From Chryseobacterium sp. JUb7 (GTDB taxonomy: Bacteria; Bacteroidota; Bacteroidia; Flavobacteriales; Weeksellaceae), in assembly GCF_024806495.1 (NCBI RefSeq), contig NZ_JANUFF010000005.1, positions 248,001-312,000 on the forward strand: a stretch of 64,000 bases of DNA, written 5' to 3'. The first letter of the stretch is position 1; the number at the start of each line of letters is the position of its first letter. Both the position numbers and the translations under genes were made by a program. Positions 10,311 to 19,484 of this stretch are shown here, piece by piece. The notes under the pieces are model-generated. The model was not told where the DNA came from. It did not search any database and saw only the letters and a list, made by a program, of their open reading frames with translations.

Positions 10311-10913
10311 ATGAGTTTTTACAGTAAATTTTCTGAAAATGACTTAATTGAATCTTATAAAAATCAGCTTGATTATCAAGGAAAACCCAGCGATGAGCTT
10401 TTAGAAGAAATATTAAAAAGAGGCTCAATTGATGAGTTTATTAAAAAAATTAATACTCAAAAATTAATATTAAATGAGCGCAACAGGATAATCAGAGAAA
10501 TTCATCAGCATTACTTAAACAAGTCTTCAAAACAAGAAGTCCTTTTAATATTAAATTCTGATTTATTATCAAGACAGGAAATAACAATTCTTGTTGAAGA
10601 AAAATATACAGATATTCATTTTAGAATTGAAAACTCAAAAGTTGATTTTGATACGATAATAAGCAGTTTTATAGGAACCATAATTGCTTCATTCGTAAGC
10701 ACAATTATCATGCTTACCCTTATTTTATTAATCAATTCCCTGATTGCATTTCATATCTTTTTGCTTATTCCTATCTATATCATTAATTATCTTATTATTA
10801 AATTTTTCACGAACAAAACAAGAGATAATTTAGCTGTATTTATAGCAACTTTTATGGCCACTGTTTTAAACTGTCTATATTTTTTTATTTTGATATATCT
10901 TTATAAAAATTAG
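10311..10913 (+). CDS. Unrecognised protein with C-terminal membrane segments
   Basis: I do not recognise this 200-residue protein. The first 110 residues are charged and predicted helical (SENDLIESYKNQLDYQG near the start). Three hydrophobic stretches follow from about residue 118 to the end. No catalytic motif is visible. It begins 2 bases after the YciI-like gene, which makes the coding call good. The composition is AT-rich like its neighbours. Confidence 0.7.
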   Translation: MSFYSKFSENDLIESYKNQLDYQGKPSDELLEEILKRGSIDEFIKKINTQKLILNERNRIIREIHQHYLNKSSKQEVLLILNSDLLSRQEITILVEEKYTDIHFRIENSKVDFDTIISSFIGTIIASFVSTIIMLTLILLINSLIAFHIFLLIPIYIINYLIIKFFTNKTRDNLAVFIATFMATVLNCLYFFILIYLYKN

Positions 10914-10936
10914 ATCTGCAAAAAAATAAAAACACC

Positions 10937-11692
10937 ATGAAAACAATAGAAGAAGTTCTGACTAAGCTTGATGAAATCATCCTGTGGAGCAAACAAAAAC
11001 AAAGCCCCATTGGCTACTTCGCATGTACTTACAGAATTATGACCGCACAGGTTCTGAAAGGAATTCAACAAAAGAAATTCGAAGATAACCCGAGAATGAC
11101 TCAGCTTGATATTGCTTTTGCAACACGCTACCTTAATGCTTGGGATTCTTATTCAAAAGGAAAAAAATGCACCAATTCATGGTATTTCGCTTTTGAAGCT
11201 GCGAAAAATAAAAATCTGCTGATCTTACAGCATATTTTCCTGGGGATGAATGCACATATTAATCTCGATTTGGGAATTTCAGCAGCATCGATCATGCCTT
11301 ACCGAAAAATAAATCCTTTAAAAACGGACTTTGAAAACATCAACAACGTTATTGCCTCTATCAACCAAAAGGTTCAGGATTCATTAAATAAAATCTGCTA
11401 TCCCGTAGATTTGATTGATAAAATTTCAAACGGAAAAGATAACGCAGTTTTGGATTTTGCTATATCAAAAGCAAGAGACACTTCCTGGGCAACGGCAGTT
11501 ATGACTTCCAATACTCCAAATTTTTTAAAGGAAAACGTAATTGGAATTGTAGATTACGCTGCCGCAAAAGTTGCTTCACAAATTTTAAATCCGAAAATAT
11601 TGACTCCCGCTTTAATGAAAGAATTAAAGAAATGTGAAAACATTGATGTTGTGAAAAATATTGAAATTTTGGCAGCTACGAAAAATGTTTAA
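10937..11692 (+). CDS. DUF5995-like protein
   Basis: The 251-residue cytosolic protein resembles DUF5995 proteins: an N-terminal MKTIEEVLTKLDEIILWSK helix, then YFACTYRIMTAQV and FATRYLNAWDSY. A conserved HIFLGMNAHINLDLG segment near residue 95 has two His residues that could bind a metal, as in DinB-like helical bundles. The function of the family is unknown. It is probably in the pncB series, 23 bases after the previous stop. Confidence 0.65.
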   Translation: MKTIEEVLTKLDEIILWSKQKQSPIGYFACTYRIMTAQVLKGIQQKKFEDNPRMTQLDIAFATRYLNAWDSYSKGKKCTNSWYFAFEAAKNKNLLILQHIFLGMNAHINLDLGISAASIMPYRKINPLKTDFENINNVIASINQKVQDSLNKICYPVDLIDKISNGKDNAVLDFAISKARDTSWATAVMTSNTPNFLKENVIGIVDYAAAKVASQILNPKILTPALMKELKKCENIDVVKNIEILAATKNV

Positions 11693-11720
11693 TGCAAACT
11701 AATCTTAAAAGAAAAAGCGA

Positions 11721-12365
11721 ATGGCAAAATCTTCCTCAACTTTTTGGAATCAATTTTATATTATCAGAGATTTCAACCAACACCCCATACTTTCCTCTTT
11801 ATTAAAAGGTTACGAAGGATCTCATCTCATCGGGTACAGTTATATTGACCACGAACAAGGAATTACTTTTGATATATTCAAATTATTAGAAGAAAACGAC
11901 GGTGAATTTATCATCACCAAAGATTTTATAGCAGATAAATCAAGAGTTTTTTTGAGATATGAACATTTCATCGGCATGTACTTTGAAATTGCCAATCTTA
12001 ATGTTCTAAAATATTTAAACATTGAGTTTCCAGAATATATTCAATACTACGAAAGATCTGATCTTAAAAAGTTCAGAATACATGAAACTTATCAAAAGTT
12101 CAGTGCGAAAGGCTTTCCGGATGACATCGCTGTATTTCTTATAGATGAAACAGGCAAATTTAAAACAGAAAATGTTTGGGTAAGAGTAGAATATTTTGAT
12201 GCTGAAAAAGAAGCAGGACTTGGCACTTTACTTGTGCAACCATTTCAAAAACTTGACGTAAATAAAGGTGATTCTCTTCTTTTTAAATTAGTAGAAACTC
12301 AGGAAAATGAATTTCAACCCGTTGGATTTATACAAAAACGAGAAACAGAAGATAAAAAGTGGTGA
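11721..12365 (+). CDS. Unrecognised cytosolic protein, 214 residues
   Basis: I recognise no family. There is no signal peptide or membrane segment. The sequence is rich in aromatic and acidic residues, with a mixed alpha/beta pattern. The C-terminal third (VWVRVEYFDAEKEAGLGTLL) looks beta-rich. It starts 28 bases after the DUF5995-like gene and is the last gene of the pncB series. Confidence 0.6.
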   Translation: MAKSSSTFWNQFYIIRDFNQHPILSSLLKGYEGSHLIGYSYIDHEQGITFDIFKLLEENDGEFIITKDFIADKSRVFLRYEHFIGMYFEIANLNVLKYLNIEFPEYIQYYERSDLKKFRIHETYQKFSAKGFPDDIAVFLIDETGKFKTENVWVRVEYFDAEKEAGLGTLLVQPFQKLDVNKGDSLLFKLVETQENEFQPVGFIQKRETEDKKW

Positions 12366-12432
12366 AAGTTTTGGTAAAAATTTTACGGTTTCCCATAAAA
12401 GGAATCCACTTCCCTTTTTGTAATTTTGAAAA

Positions 12433-13941
12433 ATGGAGATGACATATTTAATTATCGGATTTATTACAGGAGGAATTCTTGGAGCGGTTATTCTATATTT
12501 TGCATTGAAATCATCAACGGTTTCAAGAAGCTCTTATGATGAATTGAATAATTTACACATTAAAAACAACTCTGATTTACAAAATTCAAATATCAAAATT
12601 CAGGAGCTTAATCAGAATATTAATAAAGAAAAAGAATTCAACATTCAACAAACTGATTTGTTAAATGATTTAAAGAATGAATTTGCAAAAATATCAGCAG
12701 AATATTCTTCTTTAAATTCTCAATTTTTAGAACAAAAACAAATTAATTCAAGACAAACCTCTCAGATTGAAAATCTTTTAACAGAGAAACAAAATATCTT
12801 CGCAAAGAATTCTGAGCTTTCTGCGATTAATGAAAGTTTACAGAAATCTTTAGAAACTCAGAAAGAAGAAATTACGAAAATTCAGGATGAATCTAAACTT
12901 CAATTCGAAAATCTGGCGAATAAAATTTTAGAAGAAAAAACGGAAAAATTTACTACTTTAAATCAAAATAACTTAAAAACAATCCTTGAACCTTTTCAGG
13001 AAAGAATCACAGAATTGAAAAATCGCGTGAATGAAGCCTACGAAAAGGAAAATAAAGAGCGCTTTTCACTCGCCGAAAAAGTAAAAGAACTGGCCGAACT
13101 CAATCAGCAGATTTCTGAAGATGCTAAAAAATTAACAAGAGCATTAAAAGGAGAAAGTAAAACCCAGGGAAACTGGGGTGAAATGATCCTCGAAAGCATT
13201 TTGGAGAAATCCGGACTGGCAAAAGGCAGAGAATATTTTCTTGAACATGAACTCCGTGACGAAGATAATAAAGCTCTATTCTCAGAATTTTCAGGAAAAA
13301 AAATGCGTCCCGATGCCGTTATAAAATATCCGGACGAAAGAAATGTCATTATAGACTCTAAAGTCTCTTTAACCGCTTTTACAGAATTGGTGGATGAAAC
13401 AGATCAGGATGTTTATTTAATGAAGCTTAACCAACATTTGTCTTCTATAAAAAACCATATTACGCAATTAAGCCAAAAAGCTTATGACGACTATGGTAAA
13501 TCTTTGGATTTCGTCATGATGTTTATCCCCAGTGAACCTGCTTATATCGCCGCAATGCAGGCCGACCAAAACCTATGGAACTATGCTTATGAGCGACGCA
13601 TCTTGCTGTTAAATCCAAGTAACCTCATTACTTCTTTAAAACTGATTGCCGACCTGTGGAAACGAGAACATCAGAATAGAAACTCGATGGAGATTGCAGA
13701 AAAAGGAGCTAGGTTATACGACAAATTTGTGGGATTTGTAGAAAATTTAGAAAAAATTGGAAAAAACCTAGATCAAGCAAAAAACGTATACAATGACGCA
13801 TATGGACAACTATATACAGGAAGAGACAACATAATTAAACAAGCTCAAAAAATGAAAGAATTAGGTATTAAAAACAAAAAAGACCTTCCACAAAGTCTGA
13901 TTGATAATTCTCAGATTTCACCAGATCTTTCCAATGAATAA
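12433..13941 (+). CDS. rmuC: DNA recombination protein RmuC homolog
   Basis: The 502-residue protein has one N-terminal membrane helix (residues 5-25), a long coiled coil to about residue 230, and the RmuC nuclease-like domain with GNWGEMILESILEKSGL, RPDAVIKYPD and IDSKVSL. In E. coli RmuC limits inversion at short inverted repeats, and the domain belongs to the PD-(D/E)xK superfamily. The Asp and Lys of DAVI and IDSK could be part of that site. TAATTTTG ends 4 bases before the ATG, so the mRNA may be nearly leaderless. Confidence 0.93.
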   Translation: MEMTYLIIGFITGGILGAVILYFALKSSTVSRSSYDELNNLHIKNNSDLQNSNIKIQELNQNINKEKEFNIQQTDLLNDLKNEFAKISAEYSSLNSQFLEQKQINSRQTSQIENLLTEKQNIFAKNSELSAINESLQKSLETQKEEITKIQDESKLQFENLANKILEEKTEKFTTLNQNNLKTILEPFQERITELKNRVNEAYEKENKERFSLAEKVKELAELNQQISEDAKKLTRALKGESKTQGNWGEMILESILEKSGLAKGREYFLEHELRDEDNKALFSEFSGKKMRPDAVIKYPDERNVIIDSKVSLTAFTELVDETDQDVYLMKLNQHLSSIKNHITQLSQKAYDDYGKSLDFVMMFIPSEPAYIAAMQADQNLWNYAYERRILLLNPSNLITSLKLIADLWKREHQNRNSMEIAEKGARLYDKFVGFVENLEKIGKNLDQAKNVYNDAYGQLYTGRDNIIKQAQKMKELGIKNKKDLPQSLIDNSQISPDLSNE

Positions 13942-13957
13942 GCTATTATAAAAAATC

Positions 13958-13996
13958 AAAAGATGCAGTTTCAAAATGATGCTGCATCTTTTTTAT
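13958..13996 (+). terminator. Terminator after rmuC
   Basis: An 11-bp stem AAAAGATGCAG with CTGCATCTTTT, followed by T residues. Confidence 0.85.
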
Positions 13997-14029
13997 ATAT
14001 TAAAGTTGAATTTTCCATAATTTTGCAGC

Positions 14030-14797
14030 ATGTTAATAGAAAGTTTTCAGAACGATAAAATAAAAAATATCACGAAACTCCTTACCGATAATCGATTTAG
14101 AAAAAAATCCGGAGTTTTTGTTGTGGAGGGTCAACAGGAAAACGAAAGAGCCCAAACTTATCATTTCGAGCCCATAGAATTTTATATTTGTGAAAATATA
14201 TTTAAAGGAGAACTTCCTAAGCTCAAAGTACATTACGTAAGCGATAAAGTATATGAAAAAATAGCTTACCGCGGAACTTCTGAAGGCATCATCGGAGTAT
14301 ACAAAACAAAAGAAACTGATCTTGATGCTTTTAAACCTAAGGAAAATTCTACAGTAATTATTGTTGAGGGGGTTGAAAAACCTGGAAATTTGGGGGCTAT
14401 TCTTAGAAGCTGTGAAGCTTTTGGAATTGATGCTCTTATTGTCTCTGATGGAAAAACAGATTTCTACAACCCGAATGTTATCCGCTCAAGTGTTGGCTGC
14501 TTATTTGGAATGGAGGTTTTTCAGGCAGAAAATGATCAAACTTTAGATTTTTTACAGAAAAACAATTTCAATATCTACACAACGATTATGGATGAGACTT
14601 CAGCAGATCTCTACAAAAGAGATTTCACACAAAGATCTGCCGTCTTATTTGGAACTGAGCACTCCGGTTTAAGTAACTTTTGGATAGGAAAAGGCAAAAA
14701 CACACTTATTCCAATGTCAGGAAGCATTGATTCTCTTAATTTAAGCAATGCCGTTGCTATCACCTGTTATGAAGCCCTAAAACAGAAAAAGGGATAA
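14030..14797 (+). CDS. TrmH/SpoU-family RNA 2'-O-methyltransferase
   Basis: The 255-residue enzyme belongs to the SPOUT class that uses S-adenosylmethionine to methylate ribose 2'-OH groups of rRNA or tRNA. It has an N-terminal substrate-binding domain (residues 1-95, with RFRKKSGVFVVEG). The knotted catalytic domain shows the three motifs: EKPGNLGAILRSCEAFG, FGTEHSGL and SGSIDSLNLSNAVAI. RlmB-like 23S rRNA activity is likely, but the exact nucleotide cannot be read. TAATTTTG at 14018-14025 is a likely promoter -7 element just before the ATG. Confidence 0.92.
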   Translation: MLIESFQNDKIKNITKLLTDNRFRKKSGVFVVEGQQENERAQTYHFEPIEFYICENIFKGELPKLKVHYVSDKVYEKIAYRGTSEGIIGVYKTKETDLDAFKPKENSTVIIVEGVEKPGNLGAILRSCEAFGIDALIVSDGKTDFYNPNVIRSSVGCLFGMEVFQAENDQTLDFLQKNNFNIYTTIMDETSADLYKRDFTQRSAVLFGTEHSGLSNFWIGKGKNTLIPMSGSIDSLNLSNAVAITCYEALKQKKG

Positions 14798-14868
14798 TTT
14801 TGATTGATGATTCTTGATTAATAGTTGTTGGATACAATTATTACTAATTATTCATGAAATATAAGACA

Positions 14869-14910
14869 TAAAAAAACCGTCTCACTGGGTGAAACGGTTC
14901 TTTTATTTTT
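14869..14910. terminator. Bidirectional terminator between the methyltransferase and alanine-rich lipoprotein genes
   Basis: An 11-bp stem AACCGTCTCAC with GTGAAACGGTT (one G-T pair) and a 3-base loop. T runs follow on the minus strand and, more weakly, on the plus strand. Confidence 0.8.
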
Positions 14911-14926
14911 AAAGCGTAAGCTAAAA

Positions 14927-15268
14927 TTATTTCTTAGCAGCTTCTTTAGTTGCGTCTTTAGCAGCATCAGCAGCTCCTTTAGCAGCATCAGCAGCACCTT
15001 TAGCAGCGTCAGCAGCACCAGCAGCAGCTCCTTTAGCAGCATCAGCACCAGCAGCAGTTGTAGCAGCAGCAGCATCTTTAGTAGCACCTACAGCAGTAGT
15101 AGCAGCAGAATCAACAACTTTAGCAGCAGAATCAACTACAGTAGAAGCTGAATCAGTTGTAGCAGCAGCAGCTGAATCAACACCACCTTCAGTAGTAGTA
15201 GTTTCTCCTTTTTTACAAGCAACTAGAGAGATTGCAGCGATAGCAGCTACGAATAATGACTTTTTCAT
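14927..15268 (-). CDS. Alanine-rich repeat lipoprotein
   Basis: The 113-residue product has a signal peptide with the lipobox SLVAC (Cys18). Almost the whole mature part consists of Ala, Asp, Lys, Thr and Ser. The C-terminal half is an array of AAKGAAD-type heptads, suggesting one long amphipathic or coiled helix, perhaps a periplasmic spacer or Lpp-like rod. No enzyme motif is seen. A minus-strand TACCTTTG at 15338-15345 is a plausible -7 element. The repeats make slippage-driven length variation likely. Confidence 0.85.
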   Translation of the reverse strand: MKKSLFVAAIAAISLVACKKGETTTTEGGVDSAAAATTDSASTVVDSAAKVVDSAATTAVGATKDAAAATTAAGADAAKGAAAGAADAAKGAADAAKGAADAAKDATKEAAKK

Positions 15269-15450
15269 AATAAATTAAATTTAATTTTGTTAATATTGTT
15301 TTATAAAATTTTCTTCTGTTCTGTTATTTGAACAAGACAAAGGTAGAGCAGATAGAAAATTTGTTTTGGAAAAATAATTGTAATACCTTTGTAAAATAGT
15401 TTTACAAATAAACAATACTGAAAATCAATAATTTAATTATATTTTAAAAA

Positions 15451-16629
15451 TTGACAGATTTAGATCTATTACATTTTGAGCAGCTAAAAAAGGATGTCCA
15501 GGCTCAATATTTAGAAGAATATACCCCTTCCCATGATGATATTTCAAAATGGAAGGGTATAGATATCATATACTTTCAGGAAGATCTTCGTAAAAAAGCT
15601 AAAGGAAACATTAGTGAAAAATCATTTTATACCTACTTTAAGAATTCACCTGTAACCAAATTACCAAGAATTGACATGCTCAATTTATTGAGTATTTATG
15701 CGGGATACGATTCATGGTATGAATTTAAAAAACAACATCTTTTTGCAGGAGAACTTTTACAGGACGATGAAAATCTGAGTACAGAAGATCTCCAGGAATT
15801 GGAAAAAACGGTTTCAAACTCTCCTGAGCTTCCAAAAACTGAAAATCCTACCCCAATAGAAGACTTAAGCACTCAGGAAAGTGCTAATTTACAAAAATCG
15901 ACAACTGAAAATCAAACAATTAACCAAAAACAAGAAGTTGCTCAAAATTCAGAAACAGAAATTTTAAAGCCAAAGAAAAATTTCTTCAAAAAGAATGCCT
16001 GGGCAATTATTACTTCGGTTTTAATTATAACAACCGGCCTTTTAGGATTTAAAGATGAAATTTTCTCTCAAACGTATAAATATTGTTTCAGAGATGCTGA
16101 CAGAGGAACAACTGTTATCAACACATTAGAAATCCAGGTGATTAAAGAAAATGAATCTCCCATAACCTATCGGGTGAAACCTGGAGAATGTTTTTATTAC
16201 TCAACGAAAGATAAAGTCCTCAAAATGAAAATCCGTGCTCCTTTTTATGAGTACTTGGAAGTAAACAGAAGCCTAGAAAATGCGCCGGATGAAGAAATAA
16301 TAGAATTAAAGCCGGATGATTATAAAATGGCTGTTAATTATTTCTCCGTAAAAGATGTTAAGGGCGGAAATCCTGAGGAACAAATTGCACTAATTAAGCA
16401 AAAAAGAAAACAGCTTGAAAATTTAATCAGTAATGATGCTACTATTTATCAGGTATATGACAATGCAACCTTTGGGATAGAGACTTTAGACAAACAAAAA
16501 TATATCACTTTAGTAACAACCCCTACTACCTCTCTGAAAAATCTCAGCGTGATAGAAATGAAAAAAGATAAAGGAAAAATAGTATCCATTAAATTTAAAA
16601 TTGCTAGTAACGATGAAAAGAATAAATAA
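15451..16629 (+). CDS. Unrecognised single-pass membrane protein
   Basis: No ATG lies near the start. TTG at 15451 gives 392 residues. The N-terminal 100 residues are cytosolic and helical (DLLHFEQLKKDVQAQ, then an SFYTYFKN segment), like a small regulatory or HTH-type domain. A Gln/Glu/Ser-rich linker leads to one membrane helix at about 188-203 and a periplasmic domain of about 190 residues. This order resembles a cytosol-to-periplasm signalling protein, but I know of no named family. TACCTTTG at 15384-15391 is a likely promoter. The 3' end overlaps the next gene by 17 bases, so the two are probably co-expressed. Confidence 0.7.
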   Translation: MTDLDLLHFEQLKKDVQAQYLEEYTPSHDDISKWKGIDIIYFQEDLRKKAKGNISEKSFYTYFKNSPVTKLPRIDMLNLLSIYAGYDSWYEFKKQHLFAGELLQDDENLSTEDLQELEKTVSNSPELPKTENPTPIEDLSTQESANLQKSTTENQTINQKQEVAQNSETEILKPKKNFFKKNAWAIITSVLIITTGLLGFKDEIFSQTYKYCFRDADRGTTVINTLEIQVIKENESPITYRVKPGECFYYSTKDKVLKMKIRAPFYEYLEVNRSLENAPDEEIIELKPDDYKMAVNYFSVKDVKGGNPEEQIALIKQKRKQLENLISNDATIYQVYDNATFGIETLDKQKYITLVTTPTTSLKNLSVIEMKKDKGKIVSIKFKIASNDEKNK

Positions 16630-17200
16630 TTTTTTAATTTTTACCCTATTGATGCTGGCTTTTGTTGCCTGCAACAACAAAAAAACTGAACCTAGTGATC
16701 TTGACAAATTAAGAAACAGCAACAACACCAACAAAACATATCCTGCAGTACAAATGGACAGCGCGCAGGTTATTAATTTTATCACCAAACAAAAAGTACA
16801 GGAACTTCTGGATTTATCGACACTCTATTTGTCGGGAAACAGGAATACTGAGATTGATACCGTTATCTATTCTCAAATGAAAGGATACTTCCATAAGCCT
16901 GACAGCCTGACATTTAAGAGATTATTTAAGGAAATGGATAGCATGAAAGTAAAAACGGCCAAAGTGAACAGCCTTGAGGTATACAAGGACGTTTATCAAC
17001 AGGACACTTTAGACTTCGCAAAATTCAGTGTAGAATATTTTGACAATAAAAATAAATCTTTAGGCATCTTCGAGAAAAATGCACAATATATTTTAGTATC
17101 GGCGCCGATAAAGTTTAAAAAGGAATTTAAATTTTATTTCCTTGATTTTTATTCCAAGCCATTAAAAAAAGACAGTACACGATTAGGAGTCAACAAATAG
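16613..17200 (+). CDS. Unrecognised lipoprotein
   Basis: I choose ATG 16613 (195 residues, MKRINNFLIFTLLMLAFVACNN) because it gives a clean lipoprotein signal with Cys20. The TTG at 16601 would add four residues. The mature domain is mixed alpha/beta with no family motif that I recognise. It overlaps the end of the upstream membrane protein gene, and the two may act together in the periplasm. Its 3' end overlaps the convergent cyclo-ligase gene by 52 bases. Confidence 0.75.
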   Translation: MKRINNFLIFTLLMLAFVACNNKKTEPSDLDKLRNSNNTNKTYPAVQMDSAQVINFITKQKVQELLDLSTLYLSGNRNTEIDTVIYSQMKGYFHKPDSLTFKRLFKEMDSMKVKTAKVNSLEVYKDVYQQDTLDFAKFSVEYFDNKNKSLGIFEKNAQYILVSAPIKFKKEFKFYFLDFYSKPLKKDSTRLGVNK

Positions 17201-17724
17201 TCTAAAGGAATGTCATTTTCCCAGACATCATCGATATTTTCATCGGGGTTAAAATAATTAACTCCGATTTTTTTTGAATTTTCAGAAACACTTTCAAAGA
17301 AACCATCATAAAATCCCTTCCCATAGCCTACTCTATTTCCTTTGGGATCACAATAAAGCAAGGGAGTGATCACATAATCAAAATCAAGAACTTCAGAATC
17401 CTCATTAGAAACAGGTTCAGAAATCCCCCATTGGCTTGTTTCAAATTCTGTAATCTTAGAAATTTCCACAGAAATTAACTGAGTATCTATAATTTTAGGC
17501 ACAAAAACACGAATATTCCTACTTAAGAAATAATCAATAAATATTTTTGTATCAATCTCTTTAAACTTTTCAATCGGAATAAAAATATGTACTTTCTGTC
17601 CGGGGATTGGTTTAAAATAATCAACAAAATTTTTAAAAACATTTTCAGATAACAAGAAAGCCTCATCAGTTGACAAGGCTTTTCGTTTTTGCATATATTT
17701 TTTTCTAAGCTCAGCTTTCAGCAT
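17149..17724 (-). CDS. 5-formyltetrahydrofolate cyclo-ligase
   Basis: The 191-residue enzyme converts 5-formyl-THF to 5,10-methenyl-THF with ATP. The N-terminal LRKKYMQKRKALS, the IPIEKFKEIDTK segment and the diagnostic NRVGYGKGFYDGF near residue 133 are present. It begins 4 bases after the TrhO gene and is probably co-transcribed. Its last 52 bases overlap the convergent lipoprotein gene, an unusually long tail-to-tail overlap. Confidence 0.93.
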   Translation of the reverse strand: MLKAELRKKYMQKRKALSTDEAFLLSENVFKNFVDYFKPIPGQKVHIFIPIEKFKEIDTKIFIDYFLSRNIRVFVPKIIDTQLISVEISKITEFETSQWGISEPVSNEDSEVLDFDYVITPLLYCDPKGNRVGYGKGFYDGFFESVSENSKKIGVNYFNPDENIDDVWENDIPLDYLLTPNRVLSFFNGLE

Positions 17725-17728
17725 ACTA

Positions 17729-19111
17729 TTATGCGTTTTCCGAAGGTTGTATTATTTTGTACAGCTTATCCGACAAACGAACTCTGAATGGAAGCTCAAA
17801 AGTGATCTGATCTCCAACTTTCGCTGTTTCACAAGGCCCCCCATTAGCATGAATCTGAGTAATTGTAACTTCCTGCTCACCTGTTGTAGGACCTGAAATT
17901 AACACTTTATCTCCAATTGAAAGCTCTTTATTTTCAATTAAAAACTGTGCAATTTTCGATTTTGAATAATAATGCTCTGCCTTTCCGATCAAAGTCTTTT
18001 TAACTTTTATTTTCTGACGAATATCTTTTGTTTCCGGTTTTACTATTGCTTTTGCTAAAGGCTGAGTTGATAAATCCCCTGAATTTTTAAATTTCAAAGC
18101 ATCAGATTTACCTTTTCTGAAAACCTTATTTCCAACCTGCAATCCTTTTCTTAATGCAACCTGCTCTTCCCAAGGAAGATGTATCGTTTCAAGACATTCT
18201 GTAGAACAGGTATTTTCCATTGTTGCTTTACACTCATCACATTGAATAAACAATAGATGACAGGCATCATTTGCACAATTTGTATGATTATCGCAGGGTT
18301 TTCCGCACTGGTGACACTGTGAAATAATATCATCTGTAATTCTCTCTCCTAAACGGTGGTCGAATACGAAATTTTTTCCGATAAATTTACTTTCAATATT
18401 TTCTTCTTTAATCTGACGGGTATATTCAATAATTCCGCCTTCCAGCTGGAAGACATTTTTGAACCCCTGATGTTTGAAGTAAGCACTCGCCTTTTCACAA
18501 CGAATCCCACCTGTACAATACATCAAAAGATTTTTATCTTCTTTAAAATCCTGTAACTGTTCGTTGATGATCGGCAAACTTTCTCTGAAATTTTCAACAT
18601 CAGGAGTAATCGCACCTTCAAAATGACCGACTTCACTTTCGTAATGATTTCTAAAATCCACTACAATCGTATTCGGATCGTCAAGCATATTATTGAATTC
18701 CTGAGCTTTAAGGTGGATTCCTTTATTTGTAACATCAAAAGTTTCGTCGTTCAGACCGTCAGCAACAATTTTATGCCTTACTTTTATCGTTAATTTCAAA
18801 AAAGAGTGATTGTCCTGCTCAACTGCTACATTTAATCGGATTCCCTGCATAAAGTCGTAAACTTCCAGCGTATCGCGAAATGCTTCAAAATTGTCCGCGG
18901 GTACACTCATCTGAGCATTAATTCCTTCATGAGCAACATAGATACGTCCCAATGCATCAAGAGCATTCCAGGCTATAAATAAATCGTCGCGAAATTTTTT
19001 GGGATCTTCAATTTTGGCATACGCATAGAAAGACAATGTAAGGCGTTCCTTACCGGCTTCATCAATAAGTTGAGCTCTTTCTTCTGCGCTTAAGGTGTTA
19101 TACAGTTGCAT
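17729..19111 (-). CDS. trhO: tRNA uridine(34) hydroxylase TrhO (rhodanese family)
   Basis: The 460-residue protein matches YceA/TrhO, which hydroxylates wobble uridine in tRNA in an oxygen-dependent way. An N-terminal acylphosphatase-like domain (residues 25-110) precedes a rhodanese domain with VDFRNHYESEVGHF and the active-site loop CTGGIRCEKASAYF (Cys near residue 198). A Cys-rich stretch (about residues 265-310, CHQCGKPCDNHTNC and CDEC) looks zinc-binding. A C-terminal extension of about 130 residues goes beyond the E. coli length. Confidence 0.93.
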   Translation of the reverse strand: MQLYNTLSAEERAQLIDEAGKERLTLSFYAYAKIEDPKKFRDDLFIAWNALDALGRIYVAHEGINAQMSVPADNFEAFRDTLEVYDFMQGIRLNVAVEQDNHSFLKLTIKVRHKIVADGLNDETFDVTNKGIHLKAQEFNNMLDDPNTIVVDFRNHYESEVGHFEGAITPDVENFRESLPIINEQLQDFKEDKNLLMYCTGGIRCEKASAYFKHQGFKNVFQLEGGIIEYTRQIKEENIESKFIGKNFVFDHRLGERITDDIISQCHQCGKPCDNHTNCANDACHLLFIQCDECKATMENTCSTECLETIHLPWEEQVALRKGLQVGNKVFRKGKSDALKFKNSGDLSTQPLAKAIVKPETKDIRQKIKVKKTLIGKAEHYYSKSKIAQFLIENKELSIGDKVLISGPTTGEQEVTITQIHANGGPCETAKVGDQITFELPFRVRLSDKLYKIIQPSENA

Positions 19112-19484
19112 GCTATAAACGTTTTAAGTGAGAAAAATATTTTTGCAAAGATAATAATTTTCCAATTAACCCTAAAGAATAACCTTATGACATAAATTTT
19201 TGACTAATATTTTACTATTGCATACTTTTTGTCAGTTAAAAATTATAATTTAACTTAACAGTTCATCCAGTATCTTACAAATTGTCATATAGCTTTTAAT
19301 AATTTTTTAAGTTTAGTTAATTGATATTTTAACAATTATGACAAAATACATGATTTATCGCTATGCCTGTTAAATTTTAGTTAAAATTGAAACATTGCAT
19401 ACTAAGTGCATACCTATTTAGCATTAAATTTGTTTACAGTAAAACGAAAATTAAAACATAATAAATAACAAAGAAAGATATACA
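19112..19484. other. Divergent intergenic region between trhO and the HtrA gene
   Basis: 373 bases with no gene. TAAATTTG at 19425-19432 is a possible -7 element for the protease gene. The word ATTGCATAC occurs twice (near 19214 and 19394) and may be a binding site. The rest is AT-rich without a clear structure. Confidence 0.5.

Noticed and set aside
14940..15110. Regular GCAGCA-type tandem units that could be taken for a CRISPR-like array
   Set aside because: The units are heptad codons of the alanine-rich lipoprotein, with no unique spacers between them. No cas gene is present in the window.
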